The translations under genes and the position numbers were made by a program. DNA of 64,000 nt, taken from assembly GCF_014699135.1 (NCBI RefSeq), contig NZ_JACOFT010000001.1:558001-622000 (forward strand). The letters are read 5' to 3'. This DNA is from Cognatundibacterium aquatile (GTDB lineage Bacteria; Pseudomonadota; Gammaproteobacteria; Burkholderiales; Burkholderiaceae_D). Position 1 is the first letter of the stretch. The number at the start of each line of letters is the position of its first letter. Of this stretch, positions 27,459 through 38,035 are shown piece after piece. The notes beneath the pieces were generated by a model. The model was not told the origin of the DNA, did not search any database, and worked only from the letters and a program-made list of their open reading frames with translations.

Positions 27459-27769
27459 GTGCATTAATCAAACATAGTGAAGAGCGCCTGATGAAGGTGT
27501 TGCTGGCTCCTGTGATTTCTGAAAAAGCAACGATGGTTGCTGAAAAGAATGAGCAAGTGGTTTTCCTGGTTACTCCAGATGCAACCAAGCCAGAAATTAA
27601 AGCTGCCGTCGAATTGCTGTTTAAGGTTCAGGTTGAATCTGTACAAGTGGCAAATCGTCAAGGTAAACAAAAACGTACCGGTAGATTTACTGGCCGCCGC
27701 AACCATACAAAACGTGCTTTTGTCTGCTTGAAGCCAGGTCAGGAAATCAACTTCACTGAGGGGGCATAA
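27455..27769 (+). CDS. rplW: 50S ribosomal protein L23
   Basis: L23 sits at the tunnel exit and docks trigger factor and SRP. The protein is 104 residues, with [10 protein letters not shown] near the start and [23 protein letters not shown] at the end. The ATG overlaps the rplD stop (ATGA), which implies translational coupling. Confidence 0.97.
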   Translation: MSALIKHSEERLMKVLLAPVISEKATMVAEKNEQVVFLVTPDATKPEIKAAVELLFKVQVESVQVANRQGKQKRTGRFTGRRNHTKRAFVCLKPGQEINFTEGA

Positions 27770-27771
27770 TA

Positions 27772-28599
27772 ATGGCACTCGTTAAGATGAAGCCAACCTC
27801 ACCAGGTCGTCGTGGTATGGTGAAAGTGGTAACTGAAGGCCTGTTCAAAGGTCGTCCGTTCGCTGCTTTGTTGGAAAAGAAATCCAAAACTGCTGGCCGT
27901 AATAACAACGGTCACATCACTACCCGCCACATCGGTGGTGGTCATAAGCAGCATTACCGTGTTGTTGACTTTAAACGCAACAAAGATGGTATTCCTGCAA
28001 AAGTTGAACGTATTGAATACGATCCTAACCGTACAGCACACATCGCTTTGTTGTGTTACGCGGATGGTGAACGTGCATACATCATCGCTCCTAAAGGTGT
28101 TGCAGTAGGCGATCAATTGATCAGTGGCTCACAAGCCCCGATCAAATCTGGTAACTGCTTGCCTATCCGCAACATTCCAGTCGGTACAACTATGCATTGC
28201 GTAGAGATGCTGCCAGGAAAAGGCGCGCAGATTGCACGTACAGCTGGTGCTGGTGTCGTTCTGATGGCGCGCGAAGGTACTTACGCTCAAGTTCGTCTGC
28301 GTTCTGGCGAAGTTCGTCGTATTCATATCGAATGCCGCGCAACCGTCGGTGAAGTTGGTAACGGCGAACACAATCTGCGTAAGATTGGTAAAGCTGGTGC
28401 GATGCGTTGGCGTGGTATTCGTCCTACCGTTCGCGGTGTGGTAATGAATCCGGTTGACCATCCTCACGGTGGTGGTGAAGGTAAAACTGCAGCAGGCCGT
28501 CATCCAGTTTCTCCATGGGGTCAACAGACCAAGGGTAAGAAGACACGTCGCAACAAGCGTACTACTTCGATGATCGTCTCACGCCGTGGTAAGAAATAA
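27772..28599 (+). CDS. rplB: 50S ribosomal protein L2
   Basis: L2 is needed for subunit association and peptidyl transferase activity. The 275-residue protein has the conserved [11 protein letters not shown] start and the catalytic-loop segment [14 protein letters not shown] with the universally conserved histidine. It follows rplW by 2 bases. Confidence 0.98.
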   Translation: MALVKMKPTSPGRRGMVKVVTEGLFKGRPFAALLEKKSKTAGRNNNGHITTRHIGGGHKQHYRVVDFKRNKDGIPAKVERIEYDPNRTAHIALLCYADGERAYIIAPKGVAVGDQLISGSQAPIKSGNCLPIRNIPVGTTMHCVEMLPGKGAQIARTAGAGVVLMAREGTYAQVRLRSGEVRRIHIECRATVGEVGNGEHNLRKIGKAGAMRWRGIRPTVRGVVMNPVDHPHGGGEGKTAAGRHPVSPWGQQTKGKKTRRNKRTTSMIVSRRGKK

Positions 28600-28609
28600 G
28601 GGATAAAAC

Positions 28610-28885
28610 ATGACACGTTCATTGAAAAAAGGGCCGTTTTGCGACGCTCATCTGGTGAAGAAAGTCGAAGCTGCTCAGGCAAATAAAGACAAGAAACCAA
28701 TCAAGACTTGGTCCCGTCGTTCGACAATTATGCCGGACTTCATCGGTTTGACCATTGCGGTTCATAACGGTAAGCAACACGTACCAGTTTATGTTTCCGA
28801 AAACATGGTTGGTCACAAGCTCGGCGAATTCGCGCTGACCCGTACGTTCAAGGGTCACGCTGCCGACAAAAAGGCTAAGAAATAA
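28610..28885 (+). CDS. rpsS: 30S ribosomal protein S19
   Basis: S19 is a 91-residue head protein that contacts S13 and 23S helix 38. [20 protein letters not shown] and the [16 protein letters not shown] block identify it. It is 10 bp after rplB and just before rplV. Confidence 0.98.
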   Translation: MTRSLKKGPFCDAHLVKKVEAAQANKDKKPIKTWSRRSTIMPDFIGLTIAVHNGKQHVPVYVSENMVGHKLGEFALTRTFKGHAADKKAKK

Positions 28886-28894
28886 GGACCGATG

Positions 28895-29224
28895 ATGGAA
28901 ACTAAAGCTAATCTTCGCGGTGTGCGTCTGTCCGAGCAAAAAGGTCGCCTCGTGGCAGACCTGATCCGTGGTAAAAAAGTTGATCAGGCATTGAATATCC
29001 TGGCCTTCAGCCCTAAAAAAGGTGCTGCAATCATCAAGAAAGTGTTGGAGTCTGCAATTGCAAACGCTGAACACAATGATGGCGCAGATATCGATGAGTT
29101 GAAAGTAAAGAGTATCTATGTCGAAAAAGGTGCGATCCTGAAGCGCTTCACAGCACGCGCTAAAGGTCGTGGTGATCGTATCTCTAAACAATCCTGTCAC
29201 ATCTACGTGACTGTTGGTAACTAA
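28895..29224 (+). CDS. rplV: 50S ribosomal protein L22
   Basis: L22 lines the exit tunnel; its beta hairpin is a site of macrolide resistance. It has 109 residues from [26 protein letters not shown]. Two ATG codons are adjacent (28892, 28895); the second has the better distance from AAGGA (28885-28889) and matches homologue starts. Confidence 0.97.
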   Translation: METKANLRGVRLSEQKGRLVADLIRGKKVDQALNILAFSPKKGAAIIKKVLESAIANAEHNDGADIDELKVKSIYVEKGAILKRFTARAKGRGDRISKQSCHIYVTVGN

Positions 29225-29233
29225 GGAGTCACG

Positions 29234-30058
29234 ATGGGACAGAAGATACATCCAACCGGTTTTCGTCTGGCGGTAACGCGTAACTGGTCTTCCCGTTGGT
29301 ATGCAGGCAATGGTAACTTTGCTTCTATGCTCGGTGAAGATCTGAAGGTACGTGAATACCTGAAGAAAAAACTGAAAAACGCGTCTGTAGGCCGCATCGT
29401 TATTGAGCGTCCTGCGAAAAACGCACGTATTACCATTTACAGCTCCCGTCCAGGTGTTGTGATCGGTAAAAAAGGCGAAGACATTGAAGTATTGAAAGCT
29501 GACTTGTCGAAAATGATGGGCGTGCCAGTTCACGTCAACATCGAAGAAATTCGCAAGCCAGAAATCGATGCGCAATTGATCGCTGACTCTATTGCTCAGC
29601 AGCTCGAAAAACGTATTATGTTCCGCCGCGCGATGAAACGTGCGATGCAGAATGCAATGCGTCTCGGCGCTCAAGGTATCAAGATCATGTCCGGTGGTCG
29701 TTTGAACGGTATCGAAATCGCTCGTAAAGAATGGTATCGCGAAGGCCGCGTGCCTCTGCATACTTTGCGTGCTGATATCGACTACGGTTTTGGCGAAGCA
29801 TCCACAACTTACGGCATTATTGGCGTAAAAGTGTGGGTCTACAAAGGTGACCGTTTAGCAAATGGCGATGCGCCTGTGATCGAATCGACTCCGGAAGACG
29901 ACAAAAAACGTCGTGGCCCACGTCGTGACGATGGCAAGCCGAGCAGCCGTCCACGTGCTAAACGTCCTGAAGGGCAAAATACATCTGGCGCAGCAGCTCC
30001 AGCTAAGCGTGTACGCGCAAAAGCTGATGCTGCACCAGCTGAGAAAGCAGGAGAATAA
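29234..30058 (+). CDS. rpsC: 30S ribosomal protein S3
   Basis: S3 forms part of the mRNA entry tunnel and helicase. It is 274 residues with the KH domain motif [13 protein letters not shown]. Compared with E. coli (233 residues) it carries a longer C-terminal tail of about 50 residues rich in Arg, Lys, Pro and Ala, which is common in betaproteobacteria. Upstream GGAGTCACG supplies the ribosome binding site. Confidence 0.98.
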   Translation: MGQKIHPTGFRLAVTRNWSSRWYAGNGNFASMLGEDLKVREYLKKKLKNASVGRIVIERPAKNARITIYSSRPGVVIGKKGEDIEVLKADLSKMMGVPVHVNIEEIRKPEIDAQLIADSIAQQLEKRIMFRRAMKRAMQNAMRLGAQGIKIMSGGRLNGIEIARKEWYREGRVPLHTLRADIDYGFGEASTTYGIIGVKVWVYKGDRLANGDAPVIESTPEDDKKRRGPRRDDGKPSSRPRAKRPEGQNTSGAAAPAKRVRAKADAAPAEKAGE

Positions 30059-30060
30059 TC

Positions 30061-30480
30061 ATGCTGCAACCAGCACGCAGAAAATATCGTAAGGAGCAAA
30101 AAGGCCGTAACAAGGGTATTTCGCATACTCGTGGTACAGCTGTTTCCTTCGGTGAGTTTGGCTTGAAAGCGGTTGGCCGTGGTCGTATCACAGCGCGTCA
30201 GATTGAAGCGGCGCGTCGTGCAATGACTCGTCATATCAAGCGCGGTGGTCGTATCTGGATCCGCGTTTTCCCGGACAAGCCAATTTCCCAGAAGCCTGCA
30301 GAGGTTCGTATGGGTAATGGTAAAGGTAATCCTGAGTACTACGTTGCCGAGATTCAACCAGGCAAAATGTTGTACGAAATGGATGGCGTTGATGAAGCGC
30401 TGGCGCGTGAAGCGTTCCGCTTGGCAGCTGCCAAATTACCATTGTTGACAACGTTTGTCGTACGTCAAGTCGGCACTTAA
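30061..30480 (+). CDS. rplP: 50S ribosomal protein L16
   Basis: L16 organises the A-site and P-site tRNA region of the 50S. The 139-residue protein starts [19 protein letters not shown] and contains [12 protein letters not shown] and the RMGNGKG segment near the hydroxylated-arginine site. It begins 2 bases after rpsC. Confidence 0.98.
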   Translation: MLQPARRKYRKEQKGRNKGISHTRGTAVSFGEFGLKAVGRGRITARQIEAARRAMTRHIKRGGRIWIRVFPDKPISQKPAEVRMGNGKGNPEYYVAEIQPGKMLYEMDGVDEALAREAFRLAAAKLPLLTTFVVRQVGT

Positions 30481-30493
30481 TAGGGAGTTGTAA

Positions 30494-30685
30494 ATGAAAG
30501 TATCTGAACTCCAAGGCAAAGACTCTGCAGCTTTGACGAAAGAACTGAATGATCTGTTGAAGGCACAATTCAGCCTGCGTATGCAAATCGCTACACAGCA
30601 ACTGACTAATACTTCACAGTTGAAAAAAGTTCGTCGCGACATCGCACGCGTTAAAACCGTCATGAATCAGAAGGATGCCAAATAA
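30494..30685 (+). CDS. rpmC: 50S ribosomal protein L29
   Basis: L29 is a 63-residue helical hairpin at the tunnel exit next to L23. [10 protein letters not shown] and [28 protein letters not shown] are characteristic. It overlaps the rpsQ start by one base (TAATG). Confidence 0.97.
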   Translation: MKVSELQGKDSAALTKELNDLLKAQFSLRMQIATQQLTNTSQLKKVRRDIARVKTVMNQKDAK

Positions 30686-30957
30686 TGAACGATCAAGTTA
30701 AAGTGGCTCTGAAGCGCACATTGATTGGCAAGGTTGTGTCTGACAAGATGGACAAAACAGTCACAGTACTGGTTGAACGTCACGTTAAACATCCTTTGTA
30801 TGGCAAGATCATCGTACGTACTGCAAAGTACCATGCACACGATGAAGCTAACCAGGCAAAAGCTGGCGACACAGTTGAAATCCAAGAGGGTCGCCCAATT
30901 TCCAAGACTAAAGCTTGGACATTGACTCGTGTGGTTCAAGTAGCACAAGTCGTATAA
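30685..30957 (+). CDS. rpsQ: 30S ribosomal protein S17
   Basis: S17 is an OB-fold 16S rRNA-binding assembly protein. It has 90 residues with [30 protein letters not shown]. It is the last gene before a 239-bp structured gap that separates the S10 cluster from the spc cluster. Confidence 0.97.
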   Translation: MNDQVKVALKRTLIGKVVSDKMDKTVTVLVERHVKHPLYGKIIVRTAKYHAHDEANQAKAGDTVEIQEGRPISKTKAWTLTRVVQVAQVV

Positions 30958-30962
30958 AGTTA

Positions 30963-31028
30963 TTGCACAAAAAATTTTTTGATGTAATAATGATGGGCTG
31001 TCATTTGCGTAGTAAGTAAATGACAGCC
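30963..31028 (+). promoter_or_regulatory. Possible promoter and hairpin between rpsQ and rplN
   Basis: A -10-like AATAAT (30986-30991) has a weak -35 TTGCAC 17 bases upstream. A perfect 11-bp hairpin follows (GGCTGTCATTT 30996-31006, AAATGACAGCC 31018-31028), and a second imperfect one around 31036-31063. This could be an S10-operon end plus an spc-operon start, or an autoregulatory leader. The promoter part is uncertain. Confidence 0.4.
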
Positions 31029-31196
31029 TAAATGTCTTTCGCAACACCCTCTCGTTGTGAAAGTGGTTAAAAAATCGTCCACCTAATCAGTTGGCTCGTG
31101 CATTGCAGGTTATGTAGGGGTTGGCTGGCAGGACCAAGACTGACTACAAGCTTGCATTGTGTAAGTTGTGTGGATTAAGTTGGGAAAGAGAACATT

Positions 31197-31565
31197 ATGA
31201 TTCAAACAGAAAGCCGGCTGGAAGTGGCTGACAATACTGGTGCGCGTGAAGTTCTGTGCATTAAAGTGTTGGGCGGTTCCAAGCGTCGTTATGCGGGTAT
31301 CGGTGATGTAATTAAAGTCACTGTGAAATCTGCTGCTCCGCGCGGTCGTGTAAAAAAAGGTGAAATTTACAACGCCGTGGTTGTGAGAACAGCTAAGGGT
31401 GTTCGTCGTCAAGATGGCTCGTTGGTCAAATTTGATGGCAATGCTGCAGTATTGTTGAATGCAAAGCTTGAGCCTATCGGCACTCGTATTTTCGGCCCAG
31501 TGACACGCGAACTGCGTACTGAGCGCTTTATGAAAATCGTGTCTTTGGCTCCAGAAGTGCTGTAA
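31197..31565 (+). CDS. rplN: 50S ribosomal protein L14
   Basis: L14 sits at the subunit interface near the binding site of the silencing factor RsfS. The 122-residue protein starts [28 protein letters not shown] and matches the family throughout. It is the first gene of the spc cluster. Confidence 0.98.
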   Translation: MIQTESRLEVADNTGAREVLCIKVLGGSKRRYAGIGDVIKVTVKSAAPRGRVKKGEIYNAVVVRTAKGVRRQDGSLVKFDGNAAVLLNAKLEPIGTRIFGPVTRELRTERFMKIVSLAPEVL

Positions 31566-31574
31566 GGAGTCGTG

Positions 31575-31889
31575 ATGAATAAAATTCGTAAAAACGACGA
31601 AGTCATCGTCTTGACGGGTAAAGACAAAGGTAAGCGCGGTCAGGTGCAATCATGCATCGATAGTGATTACGTTGTTGTTGCTGGTATTAATGTCGCTAAA
31701 AAAGCGGTTAAGCCAAACCCAATGACTGGCGCAGTTGGTGGCATCGTTGATAAATTGATGCCGATTCATGTTTCCAATGTGGCGTTGTTCAATGCTGCAT
31801 CTGGCAAAGCAGACCGTGTAGGCTTCAAGGTAGTGGATGGTAAGAAAGTCCGTATCTACAAGTCGACTGGCGAAGTTGTGAAGGCATAA
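31575..31889 (+). CDS. rplX: 50S ribosomal protein L24
   Basis: L24 is a KOW-domain assembly initiator of the 50S. It has 104 residues from [24 protein letters not shown]. The ATG at 31575 is 5 bases after TAAGGAG; a GTG one codon earlier is poorly placed. Confidence 0.97.
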   Translation: MNKIRKNDEVIVLTGKDKGKRGQVQSCIDSDYVVVAGINVAKKAVKPNPMTGAVGGIVDKLMPIHVSNVALFNAASGKADRVGFKVVDGKKVRIYKSTGEVVKA

Positions 31890-31893
31890 CATC

Positions 31894-32433
31894 ATGGCCC
31901 GTCTACAAGCATTATATAAAGAAAAAATCGTCGGTGAATTGACTGAAAAGTACGCTTACAAGTCAAGCATGGAAGTTCCACGTATCTTGAAAATCACCCT
32001 GAACATGGGTTTGTCTGAAGCAGTTGCAGATAAAAAGATTATCGAGCATGCAGTTGGTGACTTGACGAAAATCGCAGGCCAGAAGCCAGTTGTGACCAAA
32101 GCTCGTAAAGCGATCGCAGGTTTTAAAATCCGTGAAGGTTATCCAATCGGCTGTATGGTTACTTTGCGTGGCGCTCAGATGTATGAATTCCTGGATCGTT
32201 TCATTACCGTGGCTTTGCCTCGCGTACGTGACTTCCGTGGTGTTTCTGGTCGTGCGTTTGATGGTCGTGGTAACTACAATATCGGTGTCAAGGAACAAAT
32301 CATTTTCCCTGAAATCGAGTACGACAAGATCGACGCATTGCGTGGTATGAATATCAGTATCACGACAACCGCAAAGACCGACGAAGAAGCGAAAGCACTC
32401 CTCGCCGCATTTAAATTTCCGTTCAGAAACTGA
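31894..32433 (+). CDS. rplE: 50S ribosomal protein L5
   Basis: L5 binds 5S rRNA and contacts P-site tRNA. The 179-residue protein has [21 protein letters not shown] and [28 protein letters not shown], both conserved. It lies 4 bp after rplX. Confidence 0.98.
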   Translation: MARLQALYKEKIVGELTEKYAYKSSMEVPRILKITLNMGLSEAVADKKIIEHAVGDLTKIAGQKPVVTKARKAIAGFKIREGYPIGCMVTLRGAQMYEFLDRFITVALPRVRDFRGVSGRAFDGRGNYNIGVKEQIIFPEIEYDKIDALRGMNISITTTAKTDEEAKALLAAFKFPFRN

Positions 32434-32440
32434 GGTCGCC

Positions 32441-32746
32441 ATGGCAAAACTGGCACTGATTAATCGTGAGCAAAAGCGTGCAGACTTGGTGAAGAAATTC
32501 GCTGGTAAGCGCGCCGAATTGAAGGCCATCGTTGATGACCAATCAAAGACTGAAGAAGAGCGTTATGTTGCTCGTCTGAAGTTGCAGGCTTTGCCACGTA
32601 ATTCTAATCCGACACGTCAGCGTAATCGTTGCGCTTTGACAGGTCGTCCGCGTGGCACATTCCGTAAATTCGGTTTGGGCCGTATTAAACTCCGTGAAGT
32701 CGCCATGCGTGGTGAAATCCCGGGTATGACTAAAGCCAGCTGGTAA
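32441..32746 (+). CDS. rpsN: 30S ribosomal protein S14 (zinc-independent form)
   Basis: S14 is a 30S head protein. This is the long 101-residue form without the zinc-ribbon Cys pairs; only one cysteine is present ([13 protein letters not shown]). [27 protein letters not shown] is the conserved C terminus. It lies 7 bp after rplE. Confidence 0.97.
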   Translation: MAKLALINREQKRADLVKKFAGKRAELKAIVDDQSKTEEERYVARLKLQALPRNSNPTRQRNRCALTGRPRGTFRKFGLGRIKLREVAMRGEIPGMTKASW

Positions 32747-32760
32747 TAGGAGAATAAGCA

Positions 32761-33156
32761 ATGAGTATGAGCGATCCTATCGCCGATATGCTGACCCGCA
32801 TTCGTAACGCACAAGTTGTTCAAAAAACTGTTGTTGCGATGCCGTCCTCTAAAGTAAAGATTGCAATTGCAAACGTACTTAAAGACGAAGGTTACATTGA
32901 AGATTTCGCAGTTTTAGAAACTGCAGGGAAGTCCGAATTAAAAATCGGCTTGAAATATTATGCAGGACGTCCAGTTATTGAACGTTTGGAACGTGTTTCA
33001 CGTCCAGGTCTTCGTATTTACAAAGGTAAAGACGAGATTCCAAATGTGATGAACGGTTTGGGTGTAGCGATTGTTTCTACACCAAAAGGCGTCATGACTG
33101 ACCGCAAAGCGCGCGCAACCGGTGTCGGTGGCGAAGTAATTTGCTACGTCGCCTAA
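32761..33156 (+). CDS. rpsH: 30S ribosomal protein S8
   Basis: S8 binds 16S helix 21 and, in E. coli, represses the spc operon. The 131-residue protein has [16 protein letters not shown] and the C-terminal [17 protein letters not shown] 32761 has AGGAG 8 bases upstream; ATG 32767 is an alternative that matches some homologues. Confidence 0.97.
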   Translation: MSMSDPIADMLTRIRNAQVVQKTVVAMPSSKVKIAIANVLKDEGYIEDFAVLETAGKSELKIGLKYYAGRPVIERLERVSRPGLRIYKGKDEIPNVMNGLGVAIVSTPKGVMTDRKARATGVGGEVICYVA

Positions 33157-33166
33157 GGAGTGAAAG

Positions 33167-33700
33167 ATGTCTCGAGTAGGTAAGATGCCAATCGCTTTGC
33201 CGGCCGGTGCAGAAGTTGCAATTTCAGCAGAGCAGATTACAGTAAAAGGTCCTATGGGCGTGCAGACACAAAGCCTCAATGGCTTAGTGAAAGTTGCGAA
33301 CGATAACGGCACTTTGAGTTTTTCACCAGCCAATGATGGCCGTGAAGCTAATGCAATGACTGGTACTTTACGTGCCTTGGTCAATAACATGGTTACCGGT
33401 GTTACTAAAGGCTTTGAAAGAAAACTCACTTTGGTCGGCGTTGGTTACAAAGCGCAAGCTCAGGGTGATAAGTTGAATTTGTCTTTAGGTTTTTCACATC
33501 CAGTCGTACATCAAATGCCAGAAGGTATTTCTTGTGCTACGCCAACTCCTACTGAAATCCTGATTAAAGGTGTTAATAAACAGGTAGTAGGTCAGGTGGC
33601 AGCTGAAGTCCGTGCATACCGCAGCCCAGAGCCTTATAAAGGCAAGGGTGTCCGTTATGCGGACGAAGTGGTTGTGATTAAAGAAACCAAGAAGAAGTAA
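33167..33700 (+). CDS. rplF: 50S ribosomal protein L6
   Basis: L6 supports the factor-binding region near the sarcin-ricin loop. The 177-residue protein has two similar domains and the signature [17 protein letters not shown] near the C terminus. It starts 10 bp after rpsH. Confidence 0.98.
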   Translation: MSRVGKMPIALPAGAEVAISAEQITVKGPMGVQTQSLNGLVKVANDNGTLSFSPANDGREANAMTGTLRALVNNMVTGVTKGFERKLTLVGVGYKAQAQGDKLNLSLGFSHPVVHQMPEGISCATPTPTEILIKGVNKQVVGQVAAEVRAYRSPEPYKGKGVRYADEVVVIKETKKK

Positions 33701-33712
33701 TAGGGGTTGACG

Positions 33713-34075
33713 ATGGACAAGAAACAATCACGTCTGCGCCGCGCACGTCAAACCCGTGCCAAGATCGCAGAACTCAAAGTGAACCGCCTGGCCGTGCATC
33801 GCACCAACCTGCACATCTACGCAAACATTATTGGCCCAGACGCCAAAGTGTTGGCGTCGGCTTCCACCGTAGAGGCGGAAGTACGTGCAGAATTGGCTGG
33901 CAAGTCCGGAGCTGGTGGCAACACCACAGCCGCGACTTTGATCGGCAAGCGTGTAGCAGAGAAGGCAATCAAAGCAGGGGTTACCGAAGTTGCGTTTGAC
34001 CGCTCCGGTTTCCGTTACCATGGCCGCATCAAGGCGCTTGCAGAAGCTGCCCGTGAAGCTGGCTTGAAGTTCTAA
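33713..34075 (+). CDS. rplR: 50S ribosomal protein L18
   Basis: L18 binds 5S rRNA in the central protuberance. The 120-residue protein runs from [18 protein letters not shown] to the end [29 protein letters not shown] 33713 is supported by AGGGG upstream; a TTG at 33707 is not needed. Confidence 0.97.
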   Translation: MDKKQSRLRRARQTRAKIAELKVNRLAVHRTNLHIYANIIGPDAKVLASASTVEAEVRAELAGKSGAGGNTTAATLIGKRVAEKAIKAGVTEVAFDRSGFRYHGRIKALAEAAREAGLKF

Positions 34076-34087
34076 GGAAAATTTGTC

Positions 34088-34606
34088 ATGGCAAAAATGC
34101 AAGCAAAAACAGCAGCCGACAAGCCGGATGATGGCATGCGCGAAAAAATGATCGCGATCAACCGTGTAACCAAGGTGGTTAAGGGTGGTCGTATCATGGG
34201 CTTCGCTGCATTGACAGTTGTAGGCGACGGCGATGGCCGTATCGGTATGGGCAAAGGTAAGTCGAAAGAAGTTCCTGTTGCCGTACAAAAAGCGATGGAA
34301 GAAGCACGTCGTAAGATGATCAAAGTGACTTTGAAAAACGGTACTTTGCAACACACCGTTACTGGTAAGCACGGCGCGTCTTCCGTCATGATTTCTCCTG
34401 CAAAAGAAGGTACTGGCGTTATCGCTGGTGGTCCAATGCGCGCGATTTTTGAAGTAATGGGTATTGTTAATGTTGTTGCTAAATCCAACGGCTCAACAAA
34501 TCCTTACAACATGGTTCGTGCAACTTTGAATGGTCTGGCTAAGATGAGTACTCCATCTGAAATCGCTGCAAAGCGTGGCAAGACCGTTGAAGAAATCCTC
34601 GGTTAA
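34088..34606 (+). CDS. rpsE: 30S ribosomal protein S5
   Basis: S5 affects decoding fidelity and mRNA entry; changes in its N-terminal loop give spectinomycin resistance. The 172-residue protein has [37 protein letters not shown], the S5 signature. It starts 12 bp after rplR. Confidence 0.98.
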   Translation: MAKMQAKTAADKPDDGMREKMIAINRVTKVVKGGRIMGFAALTVVGDGDGRIGMGKGKSKEVPVAVQKAMEEARRKMIKVTLKNGTLQHTVTGKHGASSVMISPAKEGTGVIAGGPMRAIFEVMGIVNVVAKSNGSTNPYNMVRATLNGLAKMSTPSEIAAKRGKTVEEILG

Positions 34607-34616
34607 GGAGAGCGCG

Positions 34617-34796
34617 ATGACTAAGACAGTAAAAGTGCAATTGGTCAAAGGTCTGATCGGCACACGCCAGGATCACCGTGCTACCGTGCGTGGTCTGGGT
34701 CTGCGTCGTGTTAATTCAGTTTCTGAATTGCAAGACACGCCAGCAGTACGCGGCATGATCAATAAAGTCTCGTATCTTGTGAAGGTTGTAGCGTAA
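34617..34796 (+). CDS. rpmD: 50S ribosomal protein L30
   Basis: L30 is 59 residues, [33 protein letters not shown], the short bacterial form. ATG 34617 has GGAGAG upstream; the frame runs further back inside rpsE and that part is not real. It lies between rpsE and rplO as in all spc operons. Confidence 0.97.
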   Translation: MTKTVKVQLVKGLIGTRQDHRATVRGLGLRRVNSVSELQDTPAVRGMINKVSYLVKVVA

Positions 34797-34824
34797 GTCG
34801 TCAGACTTATGTTCGGAGCAAATT

Positions 34825-35256
34825 ATGGAATTGAATAACATACAACCTGCTGATGGCGCTAAACACTACAAACGTCGTGTTGGTCGTGGTATCGGCTCAG
34901 GTTTGGGTAAGACAGCGGGTCGCGGCCATAAAGGTCAAAAATCTCGTTCCGGCGGCTTTCATAAAGTCGGTTTCGAAGGCGGTCAGATGCCTTTGCAACG
35001 TCGCTTGCCAAAACGTGGTTTTAAATCACTGGCAACACCGTACAAAGCAGAAGTTCGTCTGACAGACTTGGAAAATTTGCCAGTCACTGAAATTGACATC
35101 CTTGCTTTAAAACAAGCTGGTGTTGTTTCTGAGCTCGCACGTGTAGTTCGTGTGATCTTGTCTGGTGCGATTACTAAGAAAGTAACTTTGAACGGCTTGA
35201 TCGTCACAAAAGGCGCTAAAGCTGCAATCGAAGCTGCTGGCGGTACGATCGCTTAA
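34825..35256 (+). CDS. rplO: 50S ribosomal protein L15
   Basis: L15 is a late assembly protein of the 50S. It is 143 residues with the Gly/Arg-rich N-terminal extension [25 protein letters not shown] and the [18 protein letters not shown] block. It directly precedes secY. Confidence 0.98.
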   Translation: MELNNIQPADGAKHYKRRVGRGIGSGLGKTAGRGHKGQKSRSGGFHKVGFEGGQMPLQRRLPKRGFKSLATPYKAEVRLTDLENLPVTEIDILALKQAGVVSELARVVRVILSGAITKKVTLNGLIVTKGAKAAIEAAGGTIA

Positions 35257-35281
35257 TTCACTGCAGACACCGGAGCAATAA

Positions 35282-36619
35282 TTGGCAACATCTCCACAAC
35301 AAGCTAAAAGTGCAGCAAGCGGATTTCCCTGGGGGCGACTCTGGTTCCTGCTTGCAGCATTGGTTGTCTATCGGATTGGTGCTCATGTACCTGTTCCAGG
35401 TATAGATCCAACTGCATTGGCAGATCTGTTTAAGCAAAACCAAGGTGGTATCTTGGGGATGTTTAATATGTTCTCCGGTGGTGCATTGTCACGGTTCACC
35501 GTGTTTGCACTCGGCATCATGCCGTATATCTCGGCATCGATCATCATGCAACTGATGTCTATCGTTTCTCCGCAACTGGAAGCACTGAAAAAAGAAGGTG
35601 AATCCGGTCGCAGAAAAATTACTCAGTACACACGTTATGGAACTTTGTTACTGGCGACAGTGCAGGCATATTTCATTGCGTTTGGTCTGGAGGCGCAGCC
35701 AGGGCTCGTTATTGATCCCGGCCTCGCTTTCAGATTCACTACTGTAGTGTCATTGGTGACTGGTACGATGTTTTTGATGTGGCTGGGCGAACAAATCACT
35801 GAGCGCGGTTTAGGTAACGGTATTTCTATCATTATCTTCGCCGGTATTGCTGCTGGTTTGCCAGGTGCCTTGGTAAGTTTGTTTGAGTTGGTTCGTACTG
35901 GTTCTATGCATCCTGCGTCAGTATTGTTGATCTGTGTTATTGCGGTAGCTGTGACGTTTCTGGTGGTATTTGTGGAACGTGGCCAACGTAAGATTCTGGT
36001 TAATTATGCGAAGCGTCAGGTCGGAAATAAAGTGTATGGCGGGCAAAGCAGTCATTTGCCGCTGAAGTTGAATATGGCTGGTGTAATTCCTCCGATTTTT
36101 GCTTCATCGATCATTTTATTCCCAGCGACGATTACCAGCTGGTTCACCAAGGGTGCAGATTCTTCAACGAGCGGGTTTATTACGTTCTTGAAAGATCTGG
36201 CTGCATCAATGGCGCCAGGCGAGCCTATTCATGCGTTGTTGTACGCTGCTGCGATTATTTTCTTTTGCTTCTTTTATACCGCTTTGGTATTCAACAGCAA
36301 AGAAACAGCTGATAATTTGAAGAAGAGTGGAGCGTTTGTCCCTGGAATACGTCCAGGCGATCAGACTGCCCGCTATATCGACAAAATTTTGATGCGATTG
36401 ACGTTGGCTGGTGCGGTTTATATCACGCTAGTCTGTTTGTTACCTGAATTTTTGATTGCCAAATGGAAAGTTCCTTTCTACTTCGGTGGTACATCCCTGC
36501 TGATTATCGTAGTGGTGACCATGGATTTTATGGCTCAGGTGCAAAACTATGTCATGTCGCAGCAATACGAGTCGCTGCTTCGTAAAGCAAATTTCAAGGG
36601 CGGGATTCCTTCGCGGTAA
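35282..36619 (+). CDS. secY: Protein translocase subunit SecY
   Basis: SecY is the channel of the SecYEG translocon in the inner membrane. The 445-residue protein has ten predicted helices, the plug-region segment [28 protein letters not shown] and cytoplasmic loop residues [25 protein letters not shown]. The start is a TTG at 35282 with GGAG 7-10 bases upstream, since no suitable ATG lies before the conserved [25 protein letters not shown] segment. Confidence 0.98.
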   Translation: MATSPQQAKSAASGFPWGRLWFLLAALVVYRIGAHVPVPGIDPTALADLFKQNQGGILGMFNMFSGGALSRFTVFALGIMPYISASIIMQLMSIVSPQLEALKKEGESGRRKITQYTRYGTLLLATVQAYFIAFGLEAQPGLVIDPGLAFRFTTVVSLVTGTMFLMWLGEQITERGLGNGISIIIFAGIAAGLPGALVSLFELVRTGSMHPASVLLICVIAVAVTFLVVFVERGQRKILVNYAKRQVGNKVYGGQSSHLPLKLNMAGVIPPIFASSIILFPATITSWFTKGADSSTSGFITFLKDLAASMAPGEPIHALLYAAAIIFFCFFYTALVFNSKETADNLKKSGAFVPGIRPGDQTARYIDKILMRLTLAGAVYITLVCLLPEFLIAKWKVPFYFGGTSLLIIVVVTMDFMAQVQNYVMSQQYESLLRKANFKGGIPSR

Positions 36620-36643
36620 TTTGCTGAAGGGACAGCAGATCGA

Positions 36644-36862
36644 ATGGCAAAAGACGACGTTATACAGATGCAGGGCGAGATTCTGGAGAATCTTCCGAAT
36701 GCAACATTTAGAGTTAAGTTGGAAAACGGGCATGTTGTACTAGGCCATATTTCCGGGAAGATGCGGATGAACTATATCCGTATTCTTCCAGGTGATAAGG
36801 TGACAGTGGAATTGACGCCTTATGATTTGAGCCGGGCGCGAATAGTGTTCCGAACCAAGTAA
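36644..36862 (+). CDS. infA: Translation initiation factor IF-1 (canonical copy)
   Basis: This is the standard 72-residue IF-1 ([60 protein letters not shown]). It is located between secY and rpmJ, the usual betaproteobacterial position. It is clearly distinct from the 87-residue copy at 1539-1802. Confidence 0.98.
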   Translation: MAKDDVIQMQGEILENLPNATFRVKLENGHVVLGHISGKMRMNYIRILPGDKVTVELTPYDLSRARIVFRTK

Positions 36863-36895
36863 ATTAAAAGTGAACAAGAAGGGAAGAGGGCAAAA

Positions 36896-37009
36896 ATGAA
36901 AGTTCTCGCATCAGTTAAGCGGATCTGCCGCAACTGCAAAATCATCAAGCGCAAAGGTGTTGTTCGTGTTATTTGCACAGAACCACGCCATAAACAGCGC
37001 CAAGGTTAA
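36896..37009 (+). CDS. rpmJ: 50S ribosomal protein L36
   Basis: L36 is a 37-residue zinc-binding protein, [20 protein letters not shown] followed by [17 protein letters not shown]. The zinc ligands C11, C14, C27 and H32 are all present, so this is the zinc-containing form. GGAAGAGGG precedes the ATG. It lies between infA and rpsM as expected. Confidence 0.96.
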   Translation: MKVLASVKRICRNCKIIKRKGVVRVICTEPRHKQRQG

Positions 37010-37037
37010 TTTAACGTTATTGAACGAGGAATAACGA

Positions 37038-37403
37038 ATGGCACGTATCGCAGGGGTTAATATCCCAAATCATCAGCATACCGTAATCGGCTTAACTGCT
37101 ATCTATGGTATTGGCCGTCCACGCTCACAGAAAATCTGTGAAGCAACAGGTGTTTTGACCAATAAAAAGGTTAAAGATCTGGATGACAACGAACTCGAGA
37201 AGCTTCGCGACGAAATCGGTAAATTTATCGTCGAAGGTGACTTGCGTCGTGAATTGTCCATGAACATCAAGCGCTTGATGGACTTGGGTTGCTATCGCGG
37301 CTTGCGTCATCGTAAAGGCTTGCCTTGCCGTGGCCAACGTACACGTACTAACGCACGTACACGTAAAGGTCCACGTAAAGCAGCTCAATCTTTGAAGAAA
37401 TAA
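37038..37403 (+). CDS. rpsM: 30S ribosomal protein S13
   Basis: S13 forms the head-to-50S bridges and contacts P-site tRNA. The 121-residue protein has [26 protein letters not shown] and the C-terminal [16 protein letters not shown]. It is the first gene of the alpha cluster, with GAGGA before the ATG. Confidence 0.98.
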   Translation: MARIAGVNIPNHQHTVIGLTAIYGIGRPRSQKICEATGVLTNKKVKDLDDNELEKLRDEIGKFIVEGDLRRELSMNIKRLMDLGCYRGLRHRKGLPCRGQRTRTNARTRKGPRKAAQSLKK

Positions 37404-37434
37404 TCCAGGCTAGCCCGGATCCAAGGAAATCATT

Positions 37435-37839
37435 ATGGCAAAAGCACAAAACAACGCAGCAGCAGCACGTGCTCGTAAGAAAGTTAAAAAGAACGTTGCT
37501 GAAGGTATCGCACACGTTCACGCTTCTTTCAATAACACCATCATCACGATCACTGATCGTCAAGGCAATGCTCTCTCTTGGGCAACTGCTGGCGGTGCTG
37601 GTTTTAAAGGCTCACGTAAATCTACTCCGTTCGCAGCTCAGGTTGCAGCGGAAGCAGCAGGTAAAGTTGCTGTTGAATGCGGTATCAAAAATCTGGAAGT
37701 TCGCATCAAAGGCCCAGGCCCAGGTCGTGAATCTTCAGTACGCGCACTGAACAATCTCGGCATCAAGATTTCTTTGATCCAAGACGTAACTCCAGTACCA
37801 CACAACGGCTGCCGCCCTCCAAAGCGTCGTCGTATCTAA
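37435..37839 (+). CDS. rpsK: 30S ribosomal protein S11
   Basis: S11 is a platform protein near the E-site mRNA. The 134-residue protein has [43 protein letters not shown] and the C-terminal [18 protein letters not shown]. It is followed by a hairpin with a T-rich tail rather than directly by rpsD. Confidence 0.98.
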   Translation: MAKAQNNAAAARARKKVKKNVAEGIAHVHASFNNTIITITDRQGNALSWATAGGAGFKGSRKSTPFAAQVAAEAAGKVAVECGIKNLEVRIKGPGPGRESSVRALNNLGIKISLIQDVTPVPHNGCRPPKRRRI

Positions 37840-37890
37840 GCGGTAGCATTTGCTGCTGGCGTTCTGACGGTATTTCCGTTAGAATGCAAG

Positions 37891-37914
37891 CCCGCCATTT
37901 TGTTGGCGGGTTTT
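37891..37914 (+). terminator. Terminator-like hairpin between rpsK and rpsD
   Basis: CCCGCCA (37891-37897) and TGGCGGG (37904-37910) form a 7-bp GC-rich stem, followed by TTTTGTG. A second near-perfect hairpin (about 37862-37884) lies just upstream. About 125 bases remain before rpsD, enough for a promoter or an S4-binding leader. Confidence 0.65.
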
Positions 37915-38035
37915 GTGTTGGGAATTTTATTTCAGGCATTAAGCGATTCGCTTTCGCCTTTAAGACCACTGTCTGATAGCAAGCAGATCAGACTAGCGCA
38001 GCCAAGTTCTGCGTCATTTATAAAAGGAAAATATT

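Noticed and set aside
28619-29761. 380-codon minus-strand open frame opposite rpsS, rplV and rpsC
   Set aside because: It is antisense to three ribosomal protein genes and spans their boundaries; composition is typical of a shadow frame.
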